Positions 32,640-42,223 of a stretch of 64,000 bases of DNA are shown one piece after another (positions within the stretch are counted from its first letter, which is position 1; the number at the start of each line of letters is the position of its first letter). A program made the translations under genes and the position numbers. Location: the NCBI RefSeq assembly GCF_041080795.1, contig NZ_CP129674.1, positions 2,170,001 to 2,234,000 on the forward strand, read 5' to 3'. The stretch comes from Bifidobacterium sp. WK041_4_12 (GTDB lineage Bacteria; Actinomycetota; Actinomycetes; Actinomycetales; Bifidobacteriaceae). Under the pieces are notes generated by a model, which did no database searches, had not been told where the DNA came from, and saw only the letters and a list, made by a program, of their open reading frames with translations.

Positions 32640-33621
32640 GTGTTGTTGTCATGCCGCTGGCTGGTTGCCGTTGGCGAAGATGGTTTCGTATTCCACGGGG
32701 TGAGCCTGCCTGAGGAGCGTTGTCGTCGGCTACGGCTGTAGATGCTCTCAATCCAACGAATGGTCGTGAACCGATACTCACGAGATCACGTCACAGGGCC
32801 TGCCACGCCGCCGCCAGACATCCTCGAGCGCATCGACGGTCAGGGAAGCACGCATCCTGGAGTTCACGGACCATCCTACAATCCGGTTGCTCCACACGTT
32901 CTTGACCGCGCACAGATACAGCTTGCCCCGGCCCGTCCAGTGCTCGGTGATATCGGTCAGCCACACGACGTTGGCAGCATTGGCATGGAAGTGGCGGCGC
33001 ACGAGGTCATCCGACGCGGGCCGGCCGGCGGGCTTGCTCGTGCGGTAGCGGCGCGGGATCGTGGAGCAGATCCGATGCTTCGAACAGATGCGCCACACGC
33101 GACGCCCCGGGCATACAGTCCGTCACCGATCAACCGATACCCAATACTCACGGATCGTCCTCGTGAATCGCACGAACCGGCGCGAGCAGCTTCTCCTCCT
33201 CACGCTATGACATGGACACGGGACTGGCCCGCCATGTGGAATACGCCTGCTTCGAGAAACCCGGCACCCGCCCGGCCAGCACGACCGGCATGGCAGGGCG
33301 ACCAGCTTCGGGACGCTCCGCCAGCCGTCTGACGAGCGGGTGGATCATCTTGGGCGGTCGAGATTCGCCTTCGACAGATACGCCGCTGCCTTGCGGGAGG
33401 ATCTCGTTCTCCATCTCCAACTCACGGATACGTTTCAACGCCCGACCCTCCTCCGGCATGCCCGACAGGCCACGCTCGACAAGCTCGACATCCTGCACTC
33501 ACTTGCCCAGCGAGGACTTCGAGACACCCAGATCCTGCCTGCCCTGCCGCCCACGTCATGCCGTCCTGACCAACGCCACCACATCGGCTCTGAACTCGTC
33601 ACAATACGTCATCGCCATCAT
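32640..33621 (-). pseudogene. IS3-family transposase remnant
   Basis: Decayed OrfA and OrfB pieces. OrfA: MAMTYCDEFRADVVALVRTA then a stop at about 33558, followed by VELVERGLSGMPEEGRALKR and IRELEMENEILPQGSGVS. OrfB: VVWLTDITEHWTGRGKLYLC, VWSNRIVGWSVNSRMRASLT, ending at a stop after CDVIS. It then jumps, with loss of roughly 90 codons including two of three catalytic acidic residues, to TIRWIESIYSRSRRQRSSGR plus LTP in another frame. Several frameshifts; certainly inactive. Its edge cuts the secreted-protein pseudogene. Confidence 0.75.
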
Positions 33622-33827
33622 TGGCTCCTTCCCGGCCGGACCAACATATCCAACCAGACCCAAAGACACCCAACACTACAGCAAATATGAACAAGAGCGG
33701 CTCGGCTATTGGACACCCACAATGGAATGAGCTGACAATAGCCAAGACCAAATAACTAGCTAGTTGCATCTGTCCATCGTTTCCTGCCTTCGCTGGGACA
33801 GTGCGCGGATAGGCAGTCTGGAAAGTC
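33622..33827. other. gap between IS3 remnant and arsR
   Basis: About 200 bp with no recognisable gene or repeat; it contains the presumed outer end of the IS3 remnant and the 3' flank of arsR. Confidence 0.3.
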
Positions 33828-34196
33828 TCAGCTGCATGGGTGGTTCAGGTTGGCGAGGCGCTGCCCGAGGTCATCGAGCGCCTCGGGCCTCATGGTGTAG
33901 TAGGTCCATTTTCCTTGCCGCTCTCGGGTCACGAAGCCGGATTCAGCCAGGAGCTTCATGTGGTGGGAAACGGTGGGCTGGGTCACGCCGAGCGGTGTAG
34001 TGAGGTCGCAGATGCAGGCCCTTCCCCCTGGATGAGCGGCAACGAGCTGCAAGAGCTGCAAGCGAGTAGGGTCTGAGAGCGCTTTCATTATGCGCGCGAG
34101 GTCGCGGCTCTTGGCAGGGCAAGGCAGCACTGTCGGTGTCGGCGTGCAGCAGGCATCCTGCTGACAGTTCGTAGGGTTCTGTTGCGTGGTGGTCAT
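33828..34196 (-). CDS. arsR: ArsR/SmtB-family arsenite-responsive repressor
   Basis: A 122-residue winged-helix repressor. The core LARIMKALSDPTRLQLLQLV, the arsenic-binding CxC site in ACICDLTTPLG (Cys61, Cys63) and the recognition helix VTQPTVSHHMKLLAESGFVT are all present, followed by the wing RERQGKWTYY. The extra N-terminal Cys residues (C11, C16, C17, C26) could add metal ligands. It represses the divergent acr3-arsD-arsA operon in the absence of arsenite. ATG 34196 is preferred; ATG 34217 would add seven residues and also has no strong ribosome site. Confidence 0.92.
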   Translation of the reverse strand: MTTTQQNPTNCQQDACCTPTPTVLPCPAKSRDLARIMKALSDPTRLQLLQLVAAHPGGRACICDLTTPLGVTQPTVSHHMKLLAESGFVTRERQGKWTYYTMRPEALDDLGQRLANLNHPCS

Positions 34197-34220
34197 GTCT
34201 TCCAGTCTCCCACTCATATC

Positions 34221-34271
34221 GACAAACGTCCATACGTTGAGTCAGGATTAGTCATATAGATGATTGTCTAT
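34221..34271. promoter_or_regulatory. ars divergent operator region
   Basis: Two inverted repeats lie between arsR and acr3: AACGT-CCAT-ACGTT (34225-34238, flanked by GAC/GTC) and ATAGA-TGATTG-TCTAT (34256-34271). One or both are likely ArsR binding sites. AGGAGG of acr3 follows at 34275. Confidence 0.5.
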
Positions 34272-34285
34272 GTTAGGAGGGTGCG

Positions 34286-35410
34286 ATGCATGAGACCGGA
34301 TTGGGTACGCCCGCAGTGGACGCGCGTCCACGAAACCCTGCACGACTCGGGGCAGCCGATCGGCTGCTGCCGGTCTGGATTCTGACGGCGATGGCCGTGG
34401 GCGTGAGCCTGGGCCGGGTGTGGCCCGGGCTGGCAGGGCTCATCGACTCGGTGAAACTCGGTTCCACGAGCCTGCCGATCGCCGTCGGCCTCCTGCTGAT
34501 GATGTACCCGCCGTTGGCAAAGGTCCGCTACAACCGGCTGGGCCGGGTGAGCCACGACCGTAGGCTGCTCATCGCATCCCTTGCCCTCAATTGGGTGGTT
34601 GGCCCGGCCCTCATGTTCACACTGGCCTGGCTGCTGATGCCCGACCTGCCCGAATACCGCACCGGCATCATCATCGTTGGACTGGCTCGCTGCATCGCGA
34701 TGGTACTCATCTGGAACGACCTGGCCTGCGGGGATCGTGAGGCTGCCGCCGTTCTCGTCGCCCTCAACGCGATCTTCCAGATTCTCGCGTTCGCCGGTCT
34801 CGGCTGGTTCTATCTCCAGATACTGCCCGGCTGGCTCGGCCTGCCCACAACATCAGCCGGTTTCTCATTCTGGGCGATCGTCGAATCCGTGCTCGTGTTC
34901 CTCGGCGTGCCACTGCTGGCCGGCTGGGCCAGTCGAGTGCTTGGGGAGCATGCTAAGGGTCGTGCATGGTATGAGCGCCGGTTCCTTCCGCGGATCAGTC
35001 CACTGGCCACCTGGGGACTGCTGTTCACCGTGGTCGTGCTCTTCGCCATGCAAGGCGGACGCATCTCGCGTGAACCGTGGGACGTCGCCCGCATCGCGGC
35101 GCCGCTCGTCATCTATTTCGCGACCATGTTCACTCTCGGTTTCATCCTTGGTCACGCCCTGCGCCTTGGCTACGAGAAAACCACCACCCTCGCGTTCACC
35201 GGAGCCGGCAACAACTTCGAACTCGCCATCGCCGTGTGCGTGGGCACCTTCGGCGTCGTCTCGGGCCAGGCCCTGGCCGGCACCGTCGGACCCCTCATCG
35301 AAGTCCCCGCCCTGCTCGGCCTCGTCTACGTCGCCCTATGGCTGCGACCACACCTGTTCCCAACACACGTGAAAAGCAACGAAGACTCGGAACTGTTCAA
35401 GGTCAAATGA
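34286..35410 (+). CDS. acr3: ACR3-family arsenite efflux transporter
   Basis: A 374-residue protein with about ten transmembrane helices that exports arsenite using the proton gradient. Family marks: LPIAVGLLLMMYPPLAKVRY, the conserved Cys in GLARCIAMVLIWNDLACGD, and FTGAGNNFELAIAVCVGTFG near the C-terminus. AGGAGG five bases before ATG 34286 fixes the start. With the ArsA ATPase encoded downstream it may work alone or as an ATP-driven pump. The stop overlaps an ATG (ATGA) in the ArsD frame. Confidence 0.93.
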   Translation: MHETGLGTPAVDARPRNPARLGAADRLLPVWILTAMAVGVSLGRVWPGLAGLIDSVKLGSTSLPIAVGLLLMMYPPLAKVRYNRLGRVSHDRRLLIASLALNWVVGPALMFTLAWLLMPDLPEYRTGIIIVGLARCIAMVLIWNDLACGDREAAAVLVALNAIFQILAFAGLGWFYLQILPGWLGLPTTSAGFSFWAIVESVLVFLGVPLLAGWASRVLGEHAKGRAWYERRFLPRISPLATWGLLFTVVVLFAMQGGRISREPWDVARIAAPLVIYFATMFTLGFILGHALRLGYEKTTTLAFTGAGNNFELAIAVCVGTFGVVSGQALAGTVGPLIEVPALLGLVYVALWLRPHLFPTHVKSNEDSELFKVK

Positions 35411-35460
35411 GCATGACAAGCAATCGATACACCAGAGAACAAGAAAAGGATCACAAACTC

Positions 35461-35874
35461 ATGCAGGATACAACTTCACCTCAGACGGCTCGGACCCCTC
35501 GCATCGACATCTACGAATCGGCGATGTGTTGCAACACCGGGGTCTGTGGCAGTGAACCAGATGCCACACTCATTACCTTCACCGCCGACTGCGCGGCCAT
35601 CACGGACACCGGTATCTCGATCACGCGTCACAACCTCGCCAGGGATCCGGAAAACTTCGTCGCGAACCTCCAGGTCCGCAATGCCCTCGACACGACCGGC
35701 TCCGAGGCCCTGCCCATCGTCCAAGTCGACGGGCAGACAGTCCTCACCGGAACATACCCGACCCGCGACCAGTTGCTCCGTATGGCCGGGATCACCAAGA
35801 ACTCGACCTTCCCCGTCATTGACGTCACTCCCGGACAGTCCGGATGCTGCGGAGGGGCCACCGGTTGCTGCTGA
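35461..35874 (+). CDS. arsD: ArsD arsenic metallochaperone
   Basis: A 137-residue chaperone that passes arsenite to ArsA. It has IDIYESAMCCNTGVCG with the vicinal pair Cys23-Cys24 and Cys29, the thioredoxin-fold body with SEALPIVQVDGQTVLTGTYP and TRDQLLRMAG, and two further vicinal pairs at the end (Cys129-Cys130, Cys136-Cys137), as in the longer ArsD forms. ATG 35461 has AAAAGGA upstream. ATG 35407, overlapping the acr3 stop, would add 18 residues. The arsA start is 30 bp downstream. Confidence 0.9.
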   Translation: MQDTTSPQTARTPRIDIYESAMCCNTGVCGSEPDATLITFTADCAAITDTGISITRHNLARDPENFVANLQVRNALDTTGSEALPIVQVDGQTVLTGTYPTRDQLLRMAGITKNSTFPVIDVTPGQSGCCGGATGCC

Positions 35875-35903
35875 ACCGCGCCTCGACAAGGAGACACCCG
35901 ACC

Positions 35904-37688
35904 ATGACTCATCCCGCATTTCTTGATCAGCTGCCCAAGTTCGCGTTCTTCACCGGCAAGGGCGGCGTCGGCAAGACGTCTGCGGCCTGCGCGACAGCAC
36001 TGACCCTGGCCGATCGAGGCGAAACGGTGCTGCTCGTGAGCACGGACCCCGCCTCGAACATCGGACAGGTCTTCGGCCAGCCAATCGGCAGCCGAATCAC
36101 GCCCCTGAACACCACCCCCGGTGTCGACGCCCTGGAGATCGACCCGGAGACCGCCGCCGCCACATACCGCGAATCGATCATCAGCCCGGTACGCGGCCTG
36201 CTCCCAGAGCGTGAGATTCAAACGATGACCGAACAATTGTCCGGGTCCTGCACGACCGAGATCGCATCCTTCAACGAATTCGCCGACCTCATCGCCGATC
36301 CCGACCGCACCAGCGGCTACGACCACGTGCTTTTCGACACGGCCCCCACAGGCCACACCATCCGACTCCTGGAGCTACCCGGCGACTGGAGCCAGTTCAT
36401 CGACGAAGGCAAGGGCGACACCTCCTGCCTGGGCCCCATGGCTGGCCTCGAATCACGCCGCATCGTCTACCGCGCCACGGTCAATGCGCTCTCCGACCCA
36501 ACCCGCACCGTGCTCGTGCTCGTCGCCCGCGCCCAACACTCGGCCATCCACGAAGCTGAGCGCACCTGCCGGGAACTCACCGCTCTCGGTATGGGCAACC
36601 AGCATCTACTCATCAATGCCCTCATGCCCGATCTCGACGACGATCCCTTGGCCGCCGCGATCCGCGACCAAGAGCACAGGGAACTCGCCACACTCCCCAG
36701 CCGCCTCGCCCACCTGCCCCGCACCACGACCACGCTGCACGCGCGCAACGTCGTAGGTGTCGACCAGCTCCGCGAATTCTTCGCGACCACTCCCACGCAT
36801 CCCGTACATTCCGCCGACCCCACCCACGAACCCCCCAGGGACTATCCGCCCCTGACGGACCTCGTGGACCAGCTGGCGGCGCAGACCCACGGCCTATTCA
36901 TGACGCTGGGCAAGGGCGGAGTCGGCAAAACGACCGTCGCCACGGCGATCGCCGTGGCCCTTGCCGAGCGCGGCCGCGAAGTTCTGCTCACCACGACCGA
37001 TCCCGCTGGAAACCTCACCGAGACGCTCAATGGCACCGTCGCGAACCTCACCATCGCGAAGATCGATCCCGATCAGGCTCTGCGCGAGTATCAAGACGAA
37101 GTCCTGGCCACCAAAGGAACCCGCCTTGACGCGACGGGCCGCGCCCAACTCATGGAAGACCTGCAATCCCCCTGCACCCAGGAGGTCGCCGTCTTCCGCA
37201 AGTTCTCCGAAGCCATCCGCGAAGCACATGATCGCATCGTCGTCATCGACACCGCACCCAGCGGACACACGCTCCTGCTGCTCGACGCCACCGGCTCCTA
37301 CCATCGCGAGATGCTCCGCCAGATGGGGGACAATCTCGTTGCCACCCCGTTGACACGGCTCCAGGACCCCAATTACACGAAGATGATCATCGTCACCCTG
37401 CCCGAGACGACACCAATCCTCGAAGCCGAGCAACTGCAACGCGACCTCCAACGAGCATCCATCACCCCCTGGGCATGGATCGTCAACCGCTCGGTCGCCG
37501 CCGCACATCCCGCTTCCGAATTCCTTCACACCGTCGCAGACGGGGAAATCCCCCAGATCAAACACGTCCAGCACCTCACCGAACGCATGGCCGTCGTTCC
37601 CCTGCTGCCCACACCCCCTATCGGGCAGGACAGTCTGCACAGTCTCAGCCAGAGCGCCCCCTTGGCGCGCTCCGCCTCCGCCCGCTAA
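35904..37688 (+). CDS. arsA: ArsA arsenite-stimulated ATPase
   Basis: A 594-residue tandem ATPase. The first P-loop is GKGGVGKT (18-25) and the second GKGGVGKT (336-343). Each half carries a signature DTAPTGHT or DTAPSGHT, and the metal-site Cys residues occur in SGSCTTEIASF, GDTSCLGPM and SPCTQEVAVF. ArsA couples ATP hydrolysis to arsenite export through the membrane transporter and receives arsenite from ArsD. AAGGAG lies eight bases before ATG 35904. The linker between halves is Pro-rich (about 300-330), as usual. Confidence 0.94.
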   Translation: MTHPAFLDQLPKFAFFTGKGGVGKTSAACATALTLADRGETVLLVSTDPASNIGQVFGQPIGSRITPLNTTPGVDALEIDPETAAATYRESIISPVRGLLPEREIQTMTEQLSGSCTTEIASFNEFADLIADPDRTSGYDHVLFDTAPTGHTIRLLELPGDWSQFIDEGKGDTSCLGPMAGLESRRIVYRATVNALSDPTRTVLVLVARAQHSAIHEAERTCRELTALGMGNQHLLINALMPDLDDDPLAAAIRDQEHRELATLPSRLAHLPRTTTTLHARNVVGVDQLREFFATTPTHPVHSADPTHEPPRDYPPLTDLVDQLAAQTHGLFMTLGKGGVGKTTVATAIAVALAERGREVLLTTTDPAGNLTETLNGTVANLTIAKIDPDQALREYQDEVLATKGTRLDATGRAQLMEDLQSPCTQEVAVFRKFSEAIREAHDRIVVIDTAPSGHTLLLLDATGSYHREMLRQMGDNLVATPLTRLQDPNYTKMIIVTLPETTPILEAEQLQRDLQRASITPWAWIVNRSVAAAHPASEFLHTVADGEIPQIKHVQHLTERMAVVPLLPTPPIGQDSLHSLSQSAPLARSASAR

Positions 37689-37713
37689 CCAAAACATCAA
37701 AGGACACCACGCC

Positions 37714-39108
37714 ATGCGACTACTCATCATCGGCGGCTCGGACGCCGGCATCATGGCCGGCCTGCGCGCCCGACAACTCGAACCTCAGACCGACGTCACC
37801 CTCGTGGTCGCAGACCAGTATCCGAACTACTCCATCTGCGGCATCCCCTACCACCTCTCCGGCGACGTGCCCGACTGGCACGACCTCGCCCACCGCACCC
37901 AGACCGACCTCGAAGCAGCCGGACTCTCCCTGCGACTGGGCACCCTTGCCACCAGCATCAACGCCGAAGCGCACACGGTCACGGTGACCAAGCCCGACGG
38001 AAATCAGGAAACGATCAGCTACGACCGGCTCGTCGTAGCTACCGGAGCAAGACCCACCGCCACCGGCATCACGGGCTTGACCGGTCCCGATGCTCTCGGC
38101 CCTGCAGACTGCGTGCATCAGCTTCACACCATCGACCAGATGCACGCAGTCCAGCGCACCCTCGTCACCCGGCATCCCCGCCGCGCCGTCATCATCGGCG
38201 CCGGCTACATCGGCCTCGAAATGGCAGAAACCCTCACCCGGCGTGGCCTGGACGTAACCATGCTGCAACACGGCCCCGAAGTCCTCTCCACCCTCGACAC
38301 TGACCTCGCATCCCTCGTCCACAGCGAGCTCGTCCACCACGGTGTCCACCTACACCTCAATACCAGTGTACGCAGCATCCAACGCGGCGAACGCGGCCCG
38401 GTCGTCATCAGTGACGACCCCACCGGCACCCAGAAAATCAGCACCGATCTCGTCATCGCCGTCACCGGAATACGCCCCAACACGAGCCTGCTCACGAAGG
38501 CCGGAGCCACGACAGGGCCAGGCGCAGCGATCACAGTCGACGACCAGATGCGCACCAGCCTGCCCGACATCTACGCGGCCGGCGACGGTGTCACCACCAA
38601 GCACCGCCTGCTTGGCGACACCTGGCTTCCCCTGGGCACCACCGCACACAAGCAAGGCCGCATCGCCGGCGAGAACGCTGTCGGCGGCAACGCCACCTTC
38701 GCAGGCGTTCTTGGCACACAGGCCGTCAAAGTCTTCAGCCTCGTTGCCGCCCGGACCGGTCTGCGCGAGACTGAAGCCCATAACGCCGACATCCCTGCCC
38801 GTTCGATAACCTACACCACCGACGACCACAAGGCCTATTACCCAGGATCCCATCCGATCACCATCCGGCTCACCGGGAACCCCACCACCGGCCAACTGCT
38901 CGGAGCTCAGATTGTCGGCACCTACGGCACGGAAATCGCCAAACGATCCGACATACTCACCACCGCCATCTTCACCGGCCTCACCATCCCGCAGCTCAGC
39001 GATCTCGACCTCGCCTACACCCCACCACTCGCCGCACCATGGGATGCAATACAAGCAACCGCGCAACAGTGGCAGCAGCATTTGATATGGACTGGGTTTT
39101 GTTCCTGA
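37714..39108 (+). CDS. FAD-dependent pyridine nucleotide-disulfide oxidoreductase of the ars operon
   Basis: A 464-residue flavoenzyme of the NADH oxidase/CoA-disulfide reductase family. It has an FAD-binding GGSDAGIMAG (7-16), a single redox Cys42 in NYSICGIPYH, NAD(P)H-binding AVIIGAGYIGLEMAETL (about 157-173) and the second FAD motif DIYAAGDGV. The C-terminal dimerisation domain is present; no rhodanese domain is fused. Cys42 replaces the CxxxxC of mercuric reductase, so a thiol-cofactor reductase or oxidase is more likely than a metal reductase. AAAGGA precedes the ATG. Its place as last gene of the ars operon suggests it supplies reduced thiol or handles oxidative stress caused by arsenic. 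Confidence 0.85.
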   Translation: MRLLIIGGSDAGIMAGLRARQLEPQTDVTLVVADQYPNYSICGIPYHLSGDVPDWHDLAHRTQTDLEAAGLSLRLGTLATSINAEAHTVTVTKPDGNQETISYDRLVVATGARPTATGITGLTGPDALGPADCVHQLHTIDQMHAVQRTLVTRHPRRAVIIGAGYIGLEMAETLTRRGLDVTMLQHGPEVLSTLDTDLASLVHSELVHHGVHLHLNTSVRSIQRGERGPVVISDDPTGTQKISTDLVIAVTGIRPNTSLLTKAGATTGPGAAITVDDQMRTSLPDIYAAGDGVTTKHRLLGDTWLPLGTTAHKQGRIAGENAVGGNATFAGVLGTQAVKVFSLVAARTGLRETEAHNADIPARSITYTTDDHKAYYPGSHPITIRLTGNPTTGQLLGAQIVGTYGTEIAKRSDILTTAIFTGLTIPQLSDLDLAYTPPLAAPWDAIQATAQQWQQHLIWTGFCS

Positions 39109-39136
39109 TTTCCCCCAGATAAGGAATGATGGAATT

Positions 39137-39436
39137 ATGAGTACGAGATATGCCAAGGAGTTCAGGGACCGGGCCGTCAGGCTGCTGGCCGAGTCCCGGG
39201 AGAATTACGCGTCGGAGACGAAGGCGTTGCAGGGCGTGGCGAAGGATCTGGGTGTGGCGGCGGAATCATTGCGCCGCTGGCAGGCCAAGGCTGATACGGC
39301 AGGCACGGCGGGTCCCGAGGAGTCCGGCGAGCTCAGGCGGCTGCGTCGGGAGAATGCGCGGCTGCGTCGGGCGAACGAGATCCTGTCGAGCGCGTCGGCT
39401 TTGTTCGCCTCACGGCTCGACCCGACACGACGTTGA
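39137..39436 (+). CDS. IS3-family transposase OrfA
   Basis: A 99-residue HTH protein: MSTRYAKEFRDRAVRLLAES, VAKDLGVAAESLRRWQAKAD, then the leucine-zipper-like ELRRLRRENARLRRANEILS that joins OrfA and OrfB in IS3 transposases. Its TGA overlaps the ATG of orfB (TGATG), where a programmed frameshift or coupled restart would normally act. Confidence 0.88.
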   Translation: MSTRYAKEFRDRAVRLLAESRENYASETKALQGVAKDLGVAAESLRRWQAKADTAGTAGPEESGELRRLRRENARLRRANEILSSASALFASRLDPTRR

Positions 39437-40378
39437 TGGTCGAGTACATCGACACTCATCGCCACCGGTTCGGGGTCGGGCCGATCTGCACGGTCCTGCG
39501 GGCTGCGCTGGCTGGCGGGTTTCTCACCGCCGGAGCATACCGGCAGGTCAAAGCCCGTGCCGCCAGCAGGATGCGTGCTCGTCACGAGACGCCGGCCCGT
39601 GACATCATGGTGATCCACGCGCACGGGTTCATGGCGGTGTACGGGTATCGGAAAGTCCATCGTCAGCTGATCCGCCGGGGATGGCGTGGGATCGGGCGTG
39701 ACCAGGTGCTGCACGTCATGCGCTCCCTCACGATCCAGGGGGTGCGTCGGGGACGGAACCCGATCACCACGCGACCCGCCAGAAGCACGGGCGGCAGGCC
39801 GGACCTGGTGAACAGGCAGTTCACCACCGAGGCTCCTGGACGCTTGCACGTGGCCGACATCACCATCGTCACGACTCGCGTCCGGCTCGTTCGCGTATGT
39901 GGCGTTCGTCACCGACGCGTACGCCAGAAGGATCGTGGGCTGGGCCGTCGCCGCGAGCCAGCACACCAGGACGCTGCCCCTGGTCGCGTTGGACCAGTCC
40001 ATCAGCTGGACAGCCCGGCACGGGCGGACCACGGGCCTGATCCACCACAGTGATCATGGCACCCAATACATCAGTGCCCTGTACGGCACGCACCTGACAC
40101 AAGCAGGCATCCTCGCATCCACCGGCAGCGTGGGCGACTCCTACGACAACGCGCTGGCCGAAACCGTCAACGGCGCGTACAAGGGCGAACTGATCCGCCG
40201 ATCCAAGCCATTCGGGTCCGTGCACGCGTTGGAACAGGCCACGTTCCCATGGGTCTCCTGGTGGAACAGCCAACGTCTCCATGAAAGCCTCGGCTACCGG
40301 ACACCATGCGAAGTCGAAACCCTGTATCATCAACGCCAGGCGATATCAATCGCCCCAAAAACCAACAAAACAGCGTGA
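39436..40378 (+). pseudogene. IS3-family transposase OrfB, frameshifted
   Basis: The DDE-domain half of the transposase. The first part reads VEYIDTHRHRFGVGPICTVL ... VADITIVTT and then loses frame near 39885. The rest continues one frame over as FAYVAFVTDAYARRIVGWAV, GLIHHSDHGTQYISALYGTH and SYDNALAETVNGAYKGELIR to the end. One extra C in ACGACTCGCGTCC explains the shift. The three acidic residues (VADIT, HHSDHG, NALAE) are intact but split between frames, so the element is probably inactive. Confidence 0.85.
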
Positions 40379-40407
40379 ACAAAAACCAGTCCACTTCACC
40401 CCAGACC

Positions 40408-40583
40408 CCATTGTGTGAGCCAATCCTCACACGATGGTCTGCGGCCTACCGAAATCGGGCTGGGTGGGGCGGAATGGGCGTCACTGTGGGAGCCAATCCT
40501 CACACGATCACCCGCCGACACGGCAACACAGCAGATCACGGCCAGCCAGACAGTCATTGTGTGAGCCAATCCTCACAAACAGA
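40408..40583. repeat. palindromic repeat cluster, left of the cytosine cassette
   Basis: Three copies of a 12-6-12 palindrome, consensus TCATTGTGTGAG-CCAATC-CTCACACAATGA: 40408-40437 (nearly perfect), about 40483-40512 (degenerate) and 40554-40583 (right arm degenerate). The gap 40399-40753 otherwise holds no gene. Confidence 0.75.
40525..40577. repeat. 53-bp direct repeat, left copy
   Basis: Identical over 53 bp to 47429-47481 (AACACAGCAGATCACGGCCA ... ATCCTCACA). The two copies flank codA1-pucR-codB-codA2. Confidence 0.85.
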
Positions 40584-40753
40584 GGATCTGCTTCAGAGAT
40601 CTGCCTCACCCACGGCACCCACGGCCAGCCCGCGAGAACCCGCCAATCCAAAGGGCATATCCCCAGCTGCAACGCCTCGCAGCAGTTCGGTCGCCGAGTC
40701 CACCCCGACCGGCCACAGCACTCACACAACACTCGCGCTCACAACACCCACGC

Positions 40754-42076
40754 TCACAGCAGTTCGGTCGCCGAGTCCACGCTCGTCGTCGCGGTGAACA
40801 GCGTCCGCCCGTCGCGCACGGACCGCAGCACGTCGCAGCGCTCGTACACGGCGTTGAACACACTGTCCGCATCCAGCACCACGAAGTTCGCGGGCTTGCC
40901 GACTTCCACACCGTACGAATCGAGCATGCTGAGCGTGGTCGCGCCGTTGACGGTGAGGAACTTCATCGCGTCATCGATTTCGGGGAAGCTCATCATCTGG
41001 GCCACGTGCAGCACATAGTCGAGAATGATCATCATGTTGCCGTTGCCGAGCGGATACCACGGGTCTTGCATAGAATCCTGACCGAGCGACACGTTGACGC
41101 CGGCGTCAGTGAGTTCCTTGACGCGCGTGATGCCGCGACGCTTGGGGAAGGTGTCCTGTCGGCCCTGCAGGTAGAGGTTTTCGGTTGGGGCGCACGCGAA
41201 GTTGATGTGCGCAGCCTTAAGCAGCTTGGTCAGGTGGAAGAAGTATGCGTTGTCAGCCGATCCCAGGGAGCACGTGTGGCTCGCGGTGGTGCAGGGGCCG
41301 ATGCCCGCGCGGTAGGCGAGCGCGCTGAGCAGTTCCACGTAGCGTGAGTTCGGGTCGTCGGTTTCGTCGCAGTGCACGTCGATGAGCTTGTCATACTTGG
41401 AGGCCAGCTCGACCACCGTGAGCATGGAGCGCTCGCCGAATTCGCGGCACTGTTCGAAATGCGGGATGCCGCCCACGCAGTCGGCGCCCATGCGCAGGCC
41501 TTCTTCCACAAGGTCCGCGCCGCTTTCGCCGTTCGGCCCCGCGTAGGAGTACATGCCTTCCTGCGGGAAGGAGACGATCTGGATGGTCACCGTGTCTTTG
41601 AGCTCTTCCTTGAGTTCAAGGAGCGCTTTGAGCGAGGTGAGGTTCGGGTCGGTGACGTCCGCGTGGGAGCGGATGTACTGGACGCCGTGACGCAGCTCCA
41701 TGCCAATGGCCTTGCGGGCGCGTGCCTTGATCTCGTCGACGGTGAGGTCGGATTTCGTGTCGCTCCAGCGTTGGATGCCTTCGAACAGGGTGCCGCTTTC
41801 GTTGACGGCGCCGGGCTTGCGTGCGGTGAACACGTAGTCGAGGTGCAGGTGAGTGTCGCAGAACGGCGGGGTGACGAGCTTGCCGCCGAGATCCACGGTT
41901 TTCACGCCGGTCATGTCGTAGCCTTGCGCGGGAAGGCTTGCGGCGAGGCCTTCGCCGATGGCGGCGAAATGGCCGTCTTCGACGAGGATGTCCTGGAGCG
42001 GGGCGGTCTGGGCGGCGGTGCTGCCGGGCTGTCCGGTGACGATGTGGGCGTTGGTGAACAGGGTTCTGGTGGTCAT
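40754..42076 (-). CDS. cytosine deaminase-family amidohydrolase (paralogue 1)
   Basis: A 440-residue metal-dependent amidohydrolase that deaminates a free nucleobase, cytosine or a related ring. Metal and catalytic motifs: DTHLHLDYV, FPQEGMYSY, LIDVHCDETDD, TASHTCSLGSADNAY, and SLGQDSMQDPWYPLG. Compared with E. coli CodA (GHDDVFDPW) the residue after the catalytic Asp is Ser instead of Asp, and the TASH loop differs (TCSLGS, not TTAMHS). The substrate may therefore not be cytosine itself. AAGGAG precedes ATG 42076; a longer frame reaching 42628 is rejected. Divergent from the PucR regulator, 157 bp away. Confidence 0.85.
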   Translation of the reverse strand: MTTRTLFTNAHIVTGQPGSTAAQTAPLQDILVEDGHFAAIGEGLAASLPAQGYDMTGVKTVDLGGKLVTPPFCDTHLHLDYVFTARKPGAVNESGTLFEGIQRWSDTKSDLTVDEIKARARKAIGMELRHGVQYIRSHADVTDPNLTSLKALLELKEELKDTVTIQIVSFPQEGMYSYAGPNGESGADLVEEGLRMGADCVGGIPHFEQCREFGERSMLTVVELASKYDKLIDVHCDETDDPNSRYVELLSALAYRAGIGPCTTASHTCSLGSADNAYFFHLTKLLKAAHINFACAPTENLYLQGRQDTFPKRRGITRVKELTDAGVNVSLGQDSMQDPWYPLGNGNMMIILDYVLHVAQMMSFPEIDDAMKFLTVNGATTLSMLDSYGVEVGKPANFVVLDADSVFNAVYERCDVLRSVRDGRTLFTATTSVDSATELL

Positions 42077-42223
42077 GGTGTGCTCCTTCCTGCTGCCGTG
42101 CCGTCGTCTGCCGGTTTGCGCCGGCCGGTACGACGAATCGGGTTCGTAATGTATGTCGCCTATTGTGGGCGCGATGATGCGCGTTGCCGTAACGTGGAGG
42201 TGACGTCGCGAAGCCGGGAAATG

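Larger units (their letters stand above)
39083..40398 (+). mobile_element. IS3-family insertion sequence (1.3 kb)
   Basis: Terminal inverted repeats TGATATGGACTGGGTTTT... (39083-39104) and its complement at 40377-40398 agree at most positions, for instance TGGACTGG.TTTTGTTC on both, and end in TGA/TCA as IS3 elements do. It encodes orfA and a frameshifted orfB. No 3-4 bp target duplication is visible (CATT on the left, CCCC on the right), which suggests a later rearrangement at one end. The left end lies 20-25 bp inside the oxidoreductase 3' end. Confidence 0.8.

Noticed and set aside
32742..33332. 196-codon plus-strand frame
   Set aside because: It is the antisense of IS3-family OrfB fragments that are recognisable on the minus strand.
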